NCBI RefSeq assembly: GCF_014243395.1
Contig: NZ_JACLCP010000003.1
Span: 372,001-436,000 of the forward strand
Direction: 5' to 3'
DNA length: 64,000 bases
From: Winogradskyella flava
Lineage (GTDB): Bacteria; Bacteroidota; Bacteroidia; Flavobacteriales; Flavobacteriaceae
Part shown: positions 16,519 through 24,192 of the stretch, piece by piece
How positions within the stretch are numbered: the first letter of the stretch is position 1
How the letters are laid out: the number at the start of each line of letters is the position of its first letter
The notes under the pieces: model-generated
Told to the model about the DNA's origin: nothing
Database searches by the model: none
Seen by the model: the letters and a program-made list of their open reading frames with translations, nothing else
Made by a program: the position numbers and the translations under genes

Positions 16519-18120
16519 CTTTTTTACAGATTTAAGTTCCAGTAAATTAGTCGCATTAATGCCCAAGCCATTGACTTCTTTTCTAGTAAACCGAACAACT
16601 TCATCATAGAACATTGGAACAATAGGAGCAGAAGACATGACTAAAGAATCCATTTTGGTGTATAGCTGTTCTCGCTTAGAAATATCGGTTTCTAGATAAG
16701 CCGCTTCATACATTTTATCGAATGTTTCGTTTTTAAAATGTGTATAATTTGGACCATTTGGAGCAAAATTCTTGCTGTAAAATAACGATAGATAGTTCTC
16801 AGCATCAGGATAGTCGGCAACCCAACTGGCTCGAAAGAAGTCGAGTTGACCGTTAGCTTTGGCATCTTTTAAACTTGATGCAGGTATCACATCGACATTG
16901 ACGTTGATTCCAATTTTTTGAATCTCACGTTGAATAAATTCACAAAAACTTAAGTAGTTACTGGTTGTTGTTAAAGTGACTTCAGGATTTTGAATACCTG
17001 TTTCAGATTTGAACTGAGCGACAAGTTGTTTCGCTTTTTCAGGCTGATAGCTAAAACCGATAGAATTATCGAAGCCTGGTAAGCCTTTCGGAATAAATCC
17101 ACCCGATGCTGGAATCCCAATACCATTGCGTAAATAGGTCATCATTTTTGCACGATCGAAGCCTAAGTTTATGGCTTTTCTTAGTTGTAAAGCTTGCAGT
17201 TCTTCAATTTCAGTTTCCATAAAAAATGCTAGGTATTCAGTATTGAGATATGGACCACGAATCATATTGACATCATTAGCATAAAGTTCTCGTAACTTGC
17301 CATCAGTAGTTAAAATTTCATCTTTATAAGAGGCATCCAAACCGGAAACAAAATCAATATTACCTTGTGCAAACTGTAGAAATTCACTTTGTTTATCTGG
17401 AAGAAATGTTATAGCTACGGCTTCGAGATACGGAAGTTGTGTCCCATTATCATCTTTTTCAAAATAGAGATTATTTAGTCTGAAAACGAGCTTGATATTT
17501 TCTTCCCAACGCTTAAATTTAAAGGGTCCAGTCCCGATGGGATTCGATCTAAAATCATTGCCATAATACTCTACGATTTCTCTAGGAACTACTGAACAAT
17601 ACTTCATGGTTAAAAGCCCTAAAAATGCGGGGAAAGGCTGTTTTAACGTAATCTGAAATGTACTATCGTTTATGGCGGAAAAGCTTTCGACCTTTTTCAG
17701 TACCCAACTTCCCGGAGATGCAACGGACTCGTCATTTAAGCGATTAAAACTATACTCAAAATCGAACGCCTTTACGGTTCTGGTAGAATCGTTTCCGAAA
17801 AGTTTATGTTTATGAAAAAATACGTCCTTTCTTAGATTAAAGGTGTAGATTTTTGCACTGTCAGTTATTGTCCAGTTTTTAGCTATGCATGGTTTTACAT
17901 TCAGTTGGTCATCCATTTGCACCAAACCGTTAAATAATTGGTGTGTAGCCCAAATATCAGCTAGATCCTTAGAAAATGCAGGATCTAGGGAACCAATATT
18001 TTTATGTTCATTATATCTAAAAACGAGATGATCTTTATCAGTACTTCTGTTAGAAACACAAGAACTTACTACTATTAATAGTATAATGGAATATAATAGG
18101 GGTTTTATGTGTTTTAGCAT
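16504..18120 (-). CDS. Extracellular solute-binding lipoprotein, family 5 (oligopeptide/dipeptide type)
   Basis: The ATG at 18120 gives a lipoprotein signal (YSIILLIVVSSCVSN) on a 538-residue protein of the DppA/OppA family: SLDPAFSKDLADIWATHQL near the start, the NPIGTGPFKFKRWEEN motif and a late YPDAENYLSLFYSKN segment. It should bind peptides or a related ligand in the periplasm. No DppBCDF-type permease or ATPase lies nearby, so it is an orphan. Its last residues VISD and the stop codon are encoded by the 7-bp repeat array. Confidence 0.9.
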   Translation of the reverse strand: MLKHIKPLLYSIILLIVVSSCVSNRSTDKDHLVFRYNEHKNIGSLDPAFSKDLADIWATHQLFNGLVQMDDQLNVKPCIAKNWTITDSAKIYTFNLRKDVFFHKHKLFGNDSTRTVKAFDFEYSFNRLNDESVASPGSWVLKKVESFSAINDSTFQITLKQPFPAFLGLLTMKYCSVVPREIVEYYGNDFRSNPIGTGPFKFKRWEENIKLVFRLNNLYFEKDDNGTQLPYLEAVAITFLPDKQSEFLQFAQGNIDFVSGLDASYKDEILTTDGKLRELYANDVNMIRGPYLNTEYLAFFMETEIEELQALQLRKAINLGFDRAKMMTYLRNGIGIPASGGFIPKGLPGFDNSIGFSYQPEKAKQLVAQFKSETGIQNPEVTLTTTSNYLSFCEFIQREIQKIGINVNVDVIPASSLKDAKANGQLDFFRASWVADYPDAENYLSLFYSKNFAPNGPNYTHFKNETFDKMYEAAYLETDISKREQLYTKMDSLVMSSAPIVPMFYDEVVRFTRKEVNGLGINATNLLELKSVKKVISD

Positions 18121-18235
18121 GTAACTAATATGTTGTAAATTTGCAGCCACAAAATTAAAAAGGCACTGTTTGGCTTTTAGTAAAGGCTAAAGGTAAATTT
18201 AAAAAGATACTGAAGCAAGTTCAGGATAGCAAAAA

Positions 18236-19564
18236 ATGGAAACAAAAAAAGTCGCATTTTACACCTTAGGATGTAAGCTTAACTTCTCCGAAACTTCTAC
18301 AATTGCAAGAGGTTTTAAAGACGAGGGTTTTGAACGTATAGACTTTAGTGAAAAGGCAGATATCTATGTGATAAATACGTGCTCTGTTACAGAAAATGCA
18401 GATAAGCGATTTAAAACCATTGTTAAGCAGACCCAAAAAGTGAATCCAGATGCCTTTGTAGCTGCTATTGGCTGTTATGCGCAATTAAAACCAGAAGAGC
18501 TGGCTGATGTAGATGGAGTAGACCTAGTTTTGGGTGCAACTGAAAAGTTTAAAATTACAGATTACCTGAATGACCTCACCAAGAACGACTTTGGCGAAAT
18601 CCATTCGTGCGAGATTGAAGAGGCAGATTTCTATGTTGGAAGTTATTCTATTGGTGACAGAACCAGAGCTTTCCTAAAAGTACAAGATGGTTGCGACTAT
18701 AAATGTACCTATTGTACGATTCCGCTAGCTAGAGGAATCTCTCGAAGTGACACTATGGATAATGTGCTTAAGAATGCTAAAGAGATATCGGCACAAGGTA
18801 TTAAAGAGATCGTGTTAACAGGTGTCAATATTGGAGATTATGGCAAAGGAGAATTTGGCAATAAAAAACATGAGCATACTTTTTTAGATTTAGTTACAGA
18901 ACTTGATAAAGTAGAAGGTATAGAGCGTCTTAGAATTTCTTCAATAGAACCTAATTTATTAAAGAATGAAACCATTGAGCTAGTTTCAAAATCCAGAGCT
19001 TTTGTGCCACATTTTCACGTGCCATTACAAAGTGGGAGTAATGATATTCTTAAGAAAATGAAACGTCGTTACATGAGGGAGTTGTATGTAGACCGTGTTT
19101 CAAAAATAAAAGAAGTTATGCCACATGCATGTATTGGTGTTGATGTTATTGTTGGTTTTCCTGGTGAGACTGAAGAACATTTTTTAGAAACGTATAATTT
19201 TTTAAATGAATTAGACATTTCTTATCTACATGTATTTACATACTCTGAGCGCGATAATACTGAAGCGGCCGAAATGGATGGTGCAGTGCCTAAGAATATT
19301 AGAGCAAAACGTAGTAAGATGTTACGAGGACTTTCTGTGAAGAAACGCCGGGCTTTTTACGAACAACAAATAGGGACAGAATGTACCGTTTTATTTGAGG
19401 GCGAAAACAAGGAAGGTTATATTCACGGATTCACTGAAAACTACGTCAAGATAAGAACACCGTGGAATCCAGAATTGGTGAACACATTACACAAGGTTAA
19501 GCTTGTAAAAATTGATGAAGATGGTTTGGTAAGATTAGAGTTTACCGAAGCTATAGTGGCATAA
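18236..19564 (+). CDS. mtaB: tRNA t6A37 methylthiotransferase (MtaB family)
   Basis: A 442-residue radical-SAM methylthiotransferase. The N-terminal UPF0004 domain carries the three cysteines (TLGCKLN, NTCSVTENADKR, AIGCYAQ), the radical-SAM core has CDYKCTYCTIPLARG, and a C-terminal TRAM-like part follows (CTVLFEGENKEGYIHGFT). It makes ms2t6A at position 37 of tRNAs reading ANN codons. TLGCKLNFSE near the start is the MtaB variant and separates it from MiaB and RimO. Single gene, ending in a strong terminator. Confidence 0.95.
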   Translation: METKKVAFYTLGCKLNFSETSTIARGFKDEGFERIDFSEKADIYVINTCSVTENADKRFKTIVKQTQKVNPDAFVAAIGCYAQLKPEELADVDGVDLVLGATEKFKITDYLNDLTKNDFGEIHSCEIEEADFYVGSYSIGDRTRAFLKVQDGCDYKCTYCTIPLARGISRSDTMDNVLKNAKEISAQGIKEIVLTGVNIGDYGKGEFGNKKHEHTFLDLVTELDKVEGIERLRISSIEPNLLKNETIELVSKSRAFVPHFHVPLQSGSNDILKKMKRRYMRELYVDRVSKIKEVMPHACIGVDVIVGFPGETEEHFLETYNFLNELDISYLHVFTYSERDNTEAAEMDGAVPKNIRAKRSKMLRGLSVKKRRAFYEQQIGTECTVLFEGENKEGYIHGFTENYVKIRTPWNPELVNTLHKVKLVKIDEDGLVRLEFTEAIVA

Positions 19565-19570
19565 ATAAAA

Positions 19571-19604
19571 AAAACCCGAAACTTTAATAGTTTCGGGTTT
19601 TTTT
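19571..19604 (+). terminator. Terminator after mtaB
   Basis: AAAACCCGAAACT (19571-19583) pairs with AGTTTCGGGTTTT (19589-19601) around TTAAT, with a T run. Symmetric A/T flanks make it usable by the convergent gene as well. Confidence 0.95.
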
Positions 19605-19622
19605 ATATAATTCTGTTTCAAT

Positions 19623-19919
19623 TTAGATTCGAATTCCAACTGGTAGCATACGTTTGTATTTCCTGTTGCTTCTTACGAATTTCGCAATTTCAGGACTAGT
19701 TGGAACCACGCTAATGTTACGTTCCTTAATATTATCAAATACCATAGCTAAAAACTCTTTTTCAAACCCGTCACTATTTATAGCATCTGGTATTACCATT
19801 TTAGTTAAGAATATTTTACGCTCTTGTAAGGAATACTCAATAACAGCCATCTCATTTTCAACCTTTAATTCGTATTGGCGCAGAAAGTCATTATCAATCA
19901 GTTCAGCAGTGTCAGTCAT
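19623..19919 (-). CDS. YjdJ-type GNAT N-acetyltransferase
   Basis: From ATG 19919 the 98-residue protein matches the short GNAT-like family of E. coli YjdJ: ENEMAVIEYSLQERKIFLT, a central GFEKEFLAMVFDNIKER and the SPEIAKFVRSNRKYKRML end. These small proteins keep a partial acetyl-CoA fold; substrates are unknown. The longer frame to 19952 adds an 11-residue extension with poor start context. It converges on mtaB. Confidence 0.8.
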   Translation of the reverse strand: MTDTAELIDNDFLRQYELKVENEMAVIEYSLQERKIFLTKMVIPDAINSDGFEKEFLAMVFDNIKERNISVVPTSPEIAKFVRSNRKYKRMLPVGIRI

Positions 19920-20085
19920 AATTTTCTTTGTTTTTAAGTTAGCGGTTGGCAAGTAGATACTATATTTTATATAGTTTTGCAGTGCAAAGGTACAAAAAAT
20001 CGACGAGACTTTAAGGGCTTGGTTGTTAAAACCTTAAAATTTAGGGCTTTATGTTTAAACATTTTGTTCTAGAAAGAACTATAAA

Positions 20086-20760
20086 TTGACAAAATTGAAT
20101 AACTCAAATCTTACACATGTGTATTTGATGCCAGGAATGGCAGCAAACCCATCTATATTTGAATATATAAGGTTACCAGAGGAGCGTTATGAAATTCATT
20201 GGTTGGAATGGCAAATGCCCGAAAAGAATGAAACTATTGAAGTATACGCCAAGCGCATGTGCCAATTTATAGAGTTTGATAATGCCGTTTTATTAGGGGT
20301 TTCTTTTGGTGGTATGCTGGTCCAAGAAATGAGTAAATATTTAAAGTTGAAAAAACTCTTTGTGGTATCCAGCGTCAAATCCCATCACGAATTACCCAAG
20401 CGCTTGAAACTTCTTAAGATCACTAAAGCTTACAAAATATTGCCTACACAATTGGTTGGTAATATTGATCTTCTCGCTAAATATGCTTTTGGAGAAACGA
20501 TTAAAAAGCGTGTAGACCTCTATAAAAAGTATCTTTCTGTTAGTGATAAAGTATATTTGGATTGGGCAATTAAGCAGGTAGTTTGCTGGTCTCAAGAGGA
20601 GCCAAACCCCAAAGCTATTTATATACATGGTGATAAAGACATCGTTTTCCCACATTCTTGTGGCGGAAATTGCATTGTGATAAAGGGGGGATCCCACATA
20701 ATGATTATCAATAAATACAAGTGGTTTAATGAAAATTTGCCCAAACTTATTGAAGACTAA
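20086..20760 (+). CDS. Alpha/beta-hydrolase-fold protein
   Basis: A 224-residue protein with an oxyanion part VYLMPGMAANPSIF, the nucleophile elbow GVSFGGMLVQE (Ser), an acid after YIHGDKDIVFP, and the His in KGGSHIMI. This is a full Ser-Asp-His triad, so it is probably an active esterase or similar hydrolase in the cytoplasm; no signal peptide is seen. The start is TTG at 20086 because no ATG comes before the first strand. The lytic transglycosylase gene follows after 48 bases. Confidence 0.85.
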   Translation: MTKLNNSNLTHVYLMPGMAANPSIFEYIRLPEERYEIHWLEWQMPEKNETIEVYAKRMCQFIEFDNAVLLGVSFGGMLVQEMSKYLKLKKLFVVSSVKSHHELPKRLKLLKITKAYKILPTQLVGNIDLLAKYAFGETIKKRVDLYKKYLSVSDKVYLDWAIKQVVCWSQEEPNPKAIYIHGDKDIVFPHSCGGNCIVIKGGSHIMIINKYKWFNENLPKLIED

Positions 20761-20808
20761 ATTTGTAGAATTCAATAGTTTTTTTACATTGTAACAAATT
20801 ATTATGCC

Positions 20809-21744
20809 ATGCAAATCTTAAAAAATGTTTTAGCCGCTGTCGGATTGGTCTGTATTTCAGGTCTATTTATCTTCTCAATGCAGAAAGCACCATCCGATGA
20901 AACTATAGGAAAAGAAACACCTATCATCAACGATTATAACGTCTATGCGTTAGAAATGCCAGAGAATCTCAACTTCGCTGGTGAAGCAGTACCTATTGAG
21001 AATCCAGACATCTACGAGCGCATGGATAGAGAACTTTTAGTAAACACGTACTGGCAATCCAATGGATTGCTAATGTTTAAGCGTGCGCAAAAGTATTTTC
21101 CAATTATCGAGCCTATCTTAGAAAAGAATGGAGTTCCAGATGACTTTAAGTATTTGGCTGTCATAGAAAGTGGATTGACAAATGCTGTATCTCCTGCAGG
21201 AGCTAGAGGATTCTGGCAGATTATGAAAGCTACAGGAAGAGAAAATGGACTTGAAGTTAATGATAATGTAGACGAACGCTACAATCTAGAATTGGCAACA
21301 GAAGTAGCTTGTAAATACTTGAAAAAGGCTAAAGAACGATTAGGGTCTTGGACTTTGGCTGCTGCTGCCTATAATGCAGGTAATGCAGGAATTTCCAGAC
21401 GTCTAAAGGAACAGAAAGTTAATGATTATTATGATTTGTTATTGGGAGAAGAAACGGGTCGTTATATGTTTAGAATTGTGGCTTTAAAGGAAATCTTAAA
21501 TAATCCTTCAAAATATGGCTTCAATTTTAACCAAAGTGATTTGTACTCTTTCGTTCCAACTTATAAAGTTGAGGTGGATTCAGCTGTGACCAATTTTGCT
21601 GGATTTGCGAAGCGATTTGGTATTAATTATAAAATATTGAAACTGCATAATCCTTGGTTAAGAGAGCGACATTTAAATAATAAATCAAAGAAATCATACA
21701 TTATAGAAATTCCTAAGGAAGGCTACTACAAAACCAATCCTTAG
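20809..21744 (+). CDS. Membrane-bound lytic murein transglycosylase (MltD/Slt-like)
   Basis: The 311-residue protein has an N-terminal signal or anchor (VLAAVGLVCISGLFIFSM) and a goose-type lysozyme/SLT domain with catalytic Glu in LAVIESGLTNAVSPAGARG and the motif FWQIMKATGRENGL, then AAAYNAGNAGISRRL. It cuts peptidoglycan glycan strands to 1,6-anhydro ends. The usual MltD LysM repeats are absent; the C-terminus shows only a short, weak LysM-like stretch (FAKRFGINYKILKLHNPWL). The cardiolipin synthase gene follows after three bases. Confidence 0.92.
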   Translation: MQILKNVLAAVGLVCISGLFIFSMQKAPSDETIGKETPIINDYNVYALEMPENLNFAGEAVPIENPDIYERMDRELLVNTYWQSNGLLMFKRAQKYFPIIEPILEKNGVPDDFKYLAVIESGLTNAVSPAGARGFWQIMKATGRENGLEVNDNVDERYNLELATEVACKYLKKAKERLGSWTLAAAAYNAGNAGISRRLKEQKVNDYYDLLLGEETGRYMFRIVALKEILNNPSKYGFNFNQSDLYSFVPTYKVEVDSAVTNFAGFAKRFGINYKILKLHNPWLRERHLNNKSKKSYIIEIPKEGYYKTNP

Positions 21745-21747
21745 GTT

Positions 21748-23196
21748 TTGGATTTTATTAGGAATTACATATGGGAAATATTGATTGGGCTAAACTATGT
21801 TTTAGCCCTTTCTGCTGTTATCACAATTCTTCTTAAAAAGCTTAACCCTACAAAGACTCTAAGTTATATTATTGGCTTATTAGTATTTCCATTTGTGGGA
21901 CTCATAGTTTATTATCTTTTTGGTCAGGAATATCGGAAGTCTAAGATTTTTAGCAGAAAGAATGTACTCAATCAATCCGTAGTAAAAAAGATACAAGAGC
22001 AACTGGAGTTAGATTCACCTGAAATAGATAAGGTTGATAATCTATTAGACGAAAAGTCGAAACTCATTCCACTATTATATAATAGTTTAAAGTCCAAATT
22101 AACAATAAATAATGAAGTCAAACTTATAAAAGATGGTGATTTTAAATTTGAATTACTTCTTGAGGATATAAAGAACGCCAAACATCATATTCATATGGAG
22201 TATTTCATTATTAAGGATGATAAAATTGGCACTAAACTATTGAAGCTTTTGTGTGATAGGGCTCAGGATGGTGTGGAAGTTAGAATTATTATTGATGATG
22301 TTGGAAGTTCCATCTCTTCTAGAATGAAACGACAGCTCAAGGATGCTGGTGTAGAGATGTTTTCTTTCATGCCGGTATTGTTCTCAAAATTCACAGGTAA
22401 GATGAATTATCGGGACCATCGCAAAATAATAGTTATTGATGGAACAATAGGTTATGTAGGAGGTATTAATATATCAGATAGTTATGTCAATGCCAATAAT
22501 GATCGTTATTGGAGGGATACACATATTAGGATATTAGGAGAAGGGGTTAAGCCATTACAAATCTTATTCTTTACAAGTTGGGATTTCGCTAGTGAGGAAG
22601 AATTAAATATTTCAGGAGTATATTTTCCTGAACACGGTTGTAAGGCAAAAACACCTTTACAAATCGCAGCTAGTGGTCCTGATACGGATTGGTCTAACAT
22701 TATGGAGGCGATTTTTGTAGCGATAACCAATGCAGAAACTTCTATTTATATTACTACACCATATTTTATTCCCAACGATGAGATCATAACTGCATTGCAA
22801 GTTGCGGCGAGGAGTAATTTGGATGTCAAGGTAATTGTACCCAAGGACTCAGATTCTTGGGTAGCAGAATATGCAACTAATTCCTATCTAGAACAATTAC
22901 TTGAAGCAGGAGTTGAGGTCTATCAATATACTAAAGGTTTTGTACATGCAAAAACTATGGTCGTTGATAATGTTTTTGGTACAGTGGGAACGGCTAATCT
23001 TGACTACAGGAGCTTTAATATTAATTTTGAAGTCAACGCTCTTGTATATGATAGGAATTTTAGTAAAGAACTCACAGCATTGTTTAATAAAGACTTAGAA
23101 GATTCCAAAAAAATAGAGTATGAAAAATGGAAAAATCGAGCCAAGACCACTAAGTTTATTGAGGCCATAGCTAGGTTAGCGGCTCCTCTACTTTAA
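21748..23196 (+). CDS. cls: Cardiolipin synthase (phospholipase D family)
   Basis: A 482-residue protein with two N-terminal membrane helices and two HKD motifs (HRKIIVIDGTIGYVGG and HAKTMVVDNVFGTVGTAN). It joins two phosphatidylglycerol molecules to cardiolipin and glycerol at the inner membrane. The start is TTG at 21748, three bases after the transglycosylase stop, so the two are cotranscribed. Motif spacing and length are normal for bacterial Cls. Confidence 0.95.
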   Translation: MDFIRNYIWEILIGLNYVLALSAVITILLKKLNPTKTLSYIIGLLVFPFVGLIVYYLFGQEYRKSKIFSRKNVLNQSVVKKIQEQLELDSPEIDKVDNLLDEKSKLIPLLYNSLKSKLTINNEVKLIKDGDFKFELLLEDIKNAKHHIHMEYFIIKDDKIGTKLLKLLCDRAQDGVEVRIIIDDVGSSISSRMKRQLKDAGVEMFSFMPVLFSKFTGKMNYRDHRKIIVIDGTIGYVGGINISDSYVNANNDRYWRDTHIRILGEGVKPLQILFFTSWDFASEEELNISGVYFPEHGCKAKTPLQIAASGPDTDWSNIMEAIFVAITNAETSIYITTPYFIPNDEIITALQVAARSNLDVKVIVPKDSDSWVAEYATNSYLEQLLEAGVEVYQYTKGFVHAKTMVVDNVFGTVGTANLDYRSFNINFEVNALVYDRNFSKELTALFNKDLEDSKKIEYEKWKNRAKTTKFIEAIARLAAPLL

Positions 23197-23197
23197 A

Positions 23198-23776
23198 TTA
23201 GCGTCTACTTCTGCGGTTCTGTCTTGCAGAAGTTGGTTGGCCATAATGTTGCTTAGGTATCGAAGCCTTTTTCATTTGTTGCTTCATCATTTTAATTTGG
23301 TCGGCCAGCATATCACGCTTATCTAACTTTTCAGCCTCAGATAATAACTTTTGGGCTTCCTGCTTACGTCGCTTGGAAAAAGCGATACCTGCTAAATTCA
23401 ATTTCGCCATGGCCAAATCATGATCCATGGACAAACCAAGGGTGATGGCTTTCTTAAAATATTTTTCGGCCTCATTCATATTTGTTTGCGATACCATGAT
23501 GCCGTTCAGGTAATTAAGATAACCTTGTTGCTTTTTTACAAGTGCGCCCTCCGGGTTTTTAATTTTATCGAGCCACCTTTTTGCTCCATCGAAGTCTTGT
23601 TTACGTAATTTTAAAAACGCCAATAGAATCAATTCATTCTTAAAATAAAGGAAAATAAAAATTAAAGAGAGTAGGATTAGCATAATGCCATTGCCAATTT
23701 GCCCATCTACAAACATGTAGACAGCGTAGCCAATAATTAGGGTAGATATAACTAGTTTTATATTTTTATTGAACAT
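23198..23776 (-). CDS. Membrane protein with TPR-like helices
   Basis: From ATG 23776 the 192-residue protein has two N-terminal membrane helices (about residues 6-22 and 28-46), then helix pairs spaced like tetratricopeptide repeats (NYLNGIMVSQTNMNEAEKYF, DLAMAKLNLAGIAFSKRRKQ) and a basic, Gln/Arg-rich tail. A longer frame to 23896 overlaps the rpmH promoter region and is not credible. It is a probable scaffold protein of unknown partner. Confidence 0.78.
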   Translation of the reverse strand: MFNKNIKLVISTLIIGYAVYMFVDGQIGNGIMLILLSLIFIFLYFKNELILLAFLKLRKQDFDGAKRWLDKIKNPEGALVKKQQGYLNYLNGIMVSQTNMNEAEKYFKKAITLGLSMDHDLAMAKLNLAGIAFSKRRKQEAQKLLSEAEKLDKRDMLADQIKMMKQQMKKASIPKQHYGQPTSARQNRRSRR

Positions 23777-23843
23777 TGTTCTTTTTATTTTTTGAAGTGA
23801 GCAAAGGTAATAAAAACTAATAGAAATATTTTTATTTAGGTTC

Positions 23844-23873
23844 TTGCTAAAGTAAAAACTTGTTGTATATTTG
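23844..23873 (+). promoter_or_regulatory. Housekeeping promoter of rpmH (TTG-N19-TATATTTG)
   Basis: TTG at 23844-23846, a 19-base gap and TATATTTG at 23866-23873 give a full match to the Bacteroidetes consensus, 59 bases before the L34 start. Confidence 0.8.
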
Positions 23874-23932
23874 CACGCAGTTTTGAGAATACTCAATTAG
23901 AAAAGTATAAAAGATTTTAAAAATATAGGACA

Positions 23933-24094
23933 ATGCCAAAAAGAACGTTTCAACCGTCAAAAAGAAAGAGAAGAAACAAACACGGTTTCAGGGAAAGAAT
24001 GGCTTCTGTTAACGGAAGAAAAGTTTTAGCACGTAGAAGAGCTAAAGGAAGAAAGAAATTGTCTGTGTCTTCAGAATTAAGACATAAAAAATAA
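23933..24094 (+). CDS. rpmH: 50S ribosomal protein L34
   Basis: A 53-residue open frame from ATG 23933 reads [19 protein letters not shown] at the start, [20 protein letters not shown] in the middle and ends [10 protein letters not shown]. This is the standard L34 sequence, very rich in Arg and Lys, part of the large ribosomal subunit near the exit tunnel. The gene has its own promoter and terminator; the dnaA/rnpA neighbours found in many other bacteria are absent here. Confidence 0.98.
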   Translation: MPKRTFQPSKRKRRNKHGFRERMASVNGRKVLARRRAKGRKKLSVSSELRHKK

Positions 24095-24117
24095 TGATTA
24101 ACAATTGTTAATATTTT

Positions 24118-24149
24118 AAAGGTGTTACTTAGGTGTAGCACCTTTTTTT
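24118..24149 (+). terminator. Terminator after rpmH
   Basis: GGTGTTAC (24121-24128) pairs with GTAGCACC (24135-24142, one G-T pair), lengthened by flanking A and T residues and followed by seven T residues. Confidence 0.85.
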
Positions 24150-24192
24150 ATATCCTATTGATAACTATTTTTGCAAACCAAAAGATAATCCC

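Noticed and set aside
20392-20814. Minus-strand frame of 140 residues opposite the alpha/beta-hydrolase gene
   Set aside because: The plus-strand protein has a full catalytic triad in order; the opposite frame shows no known features.
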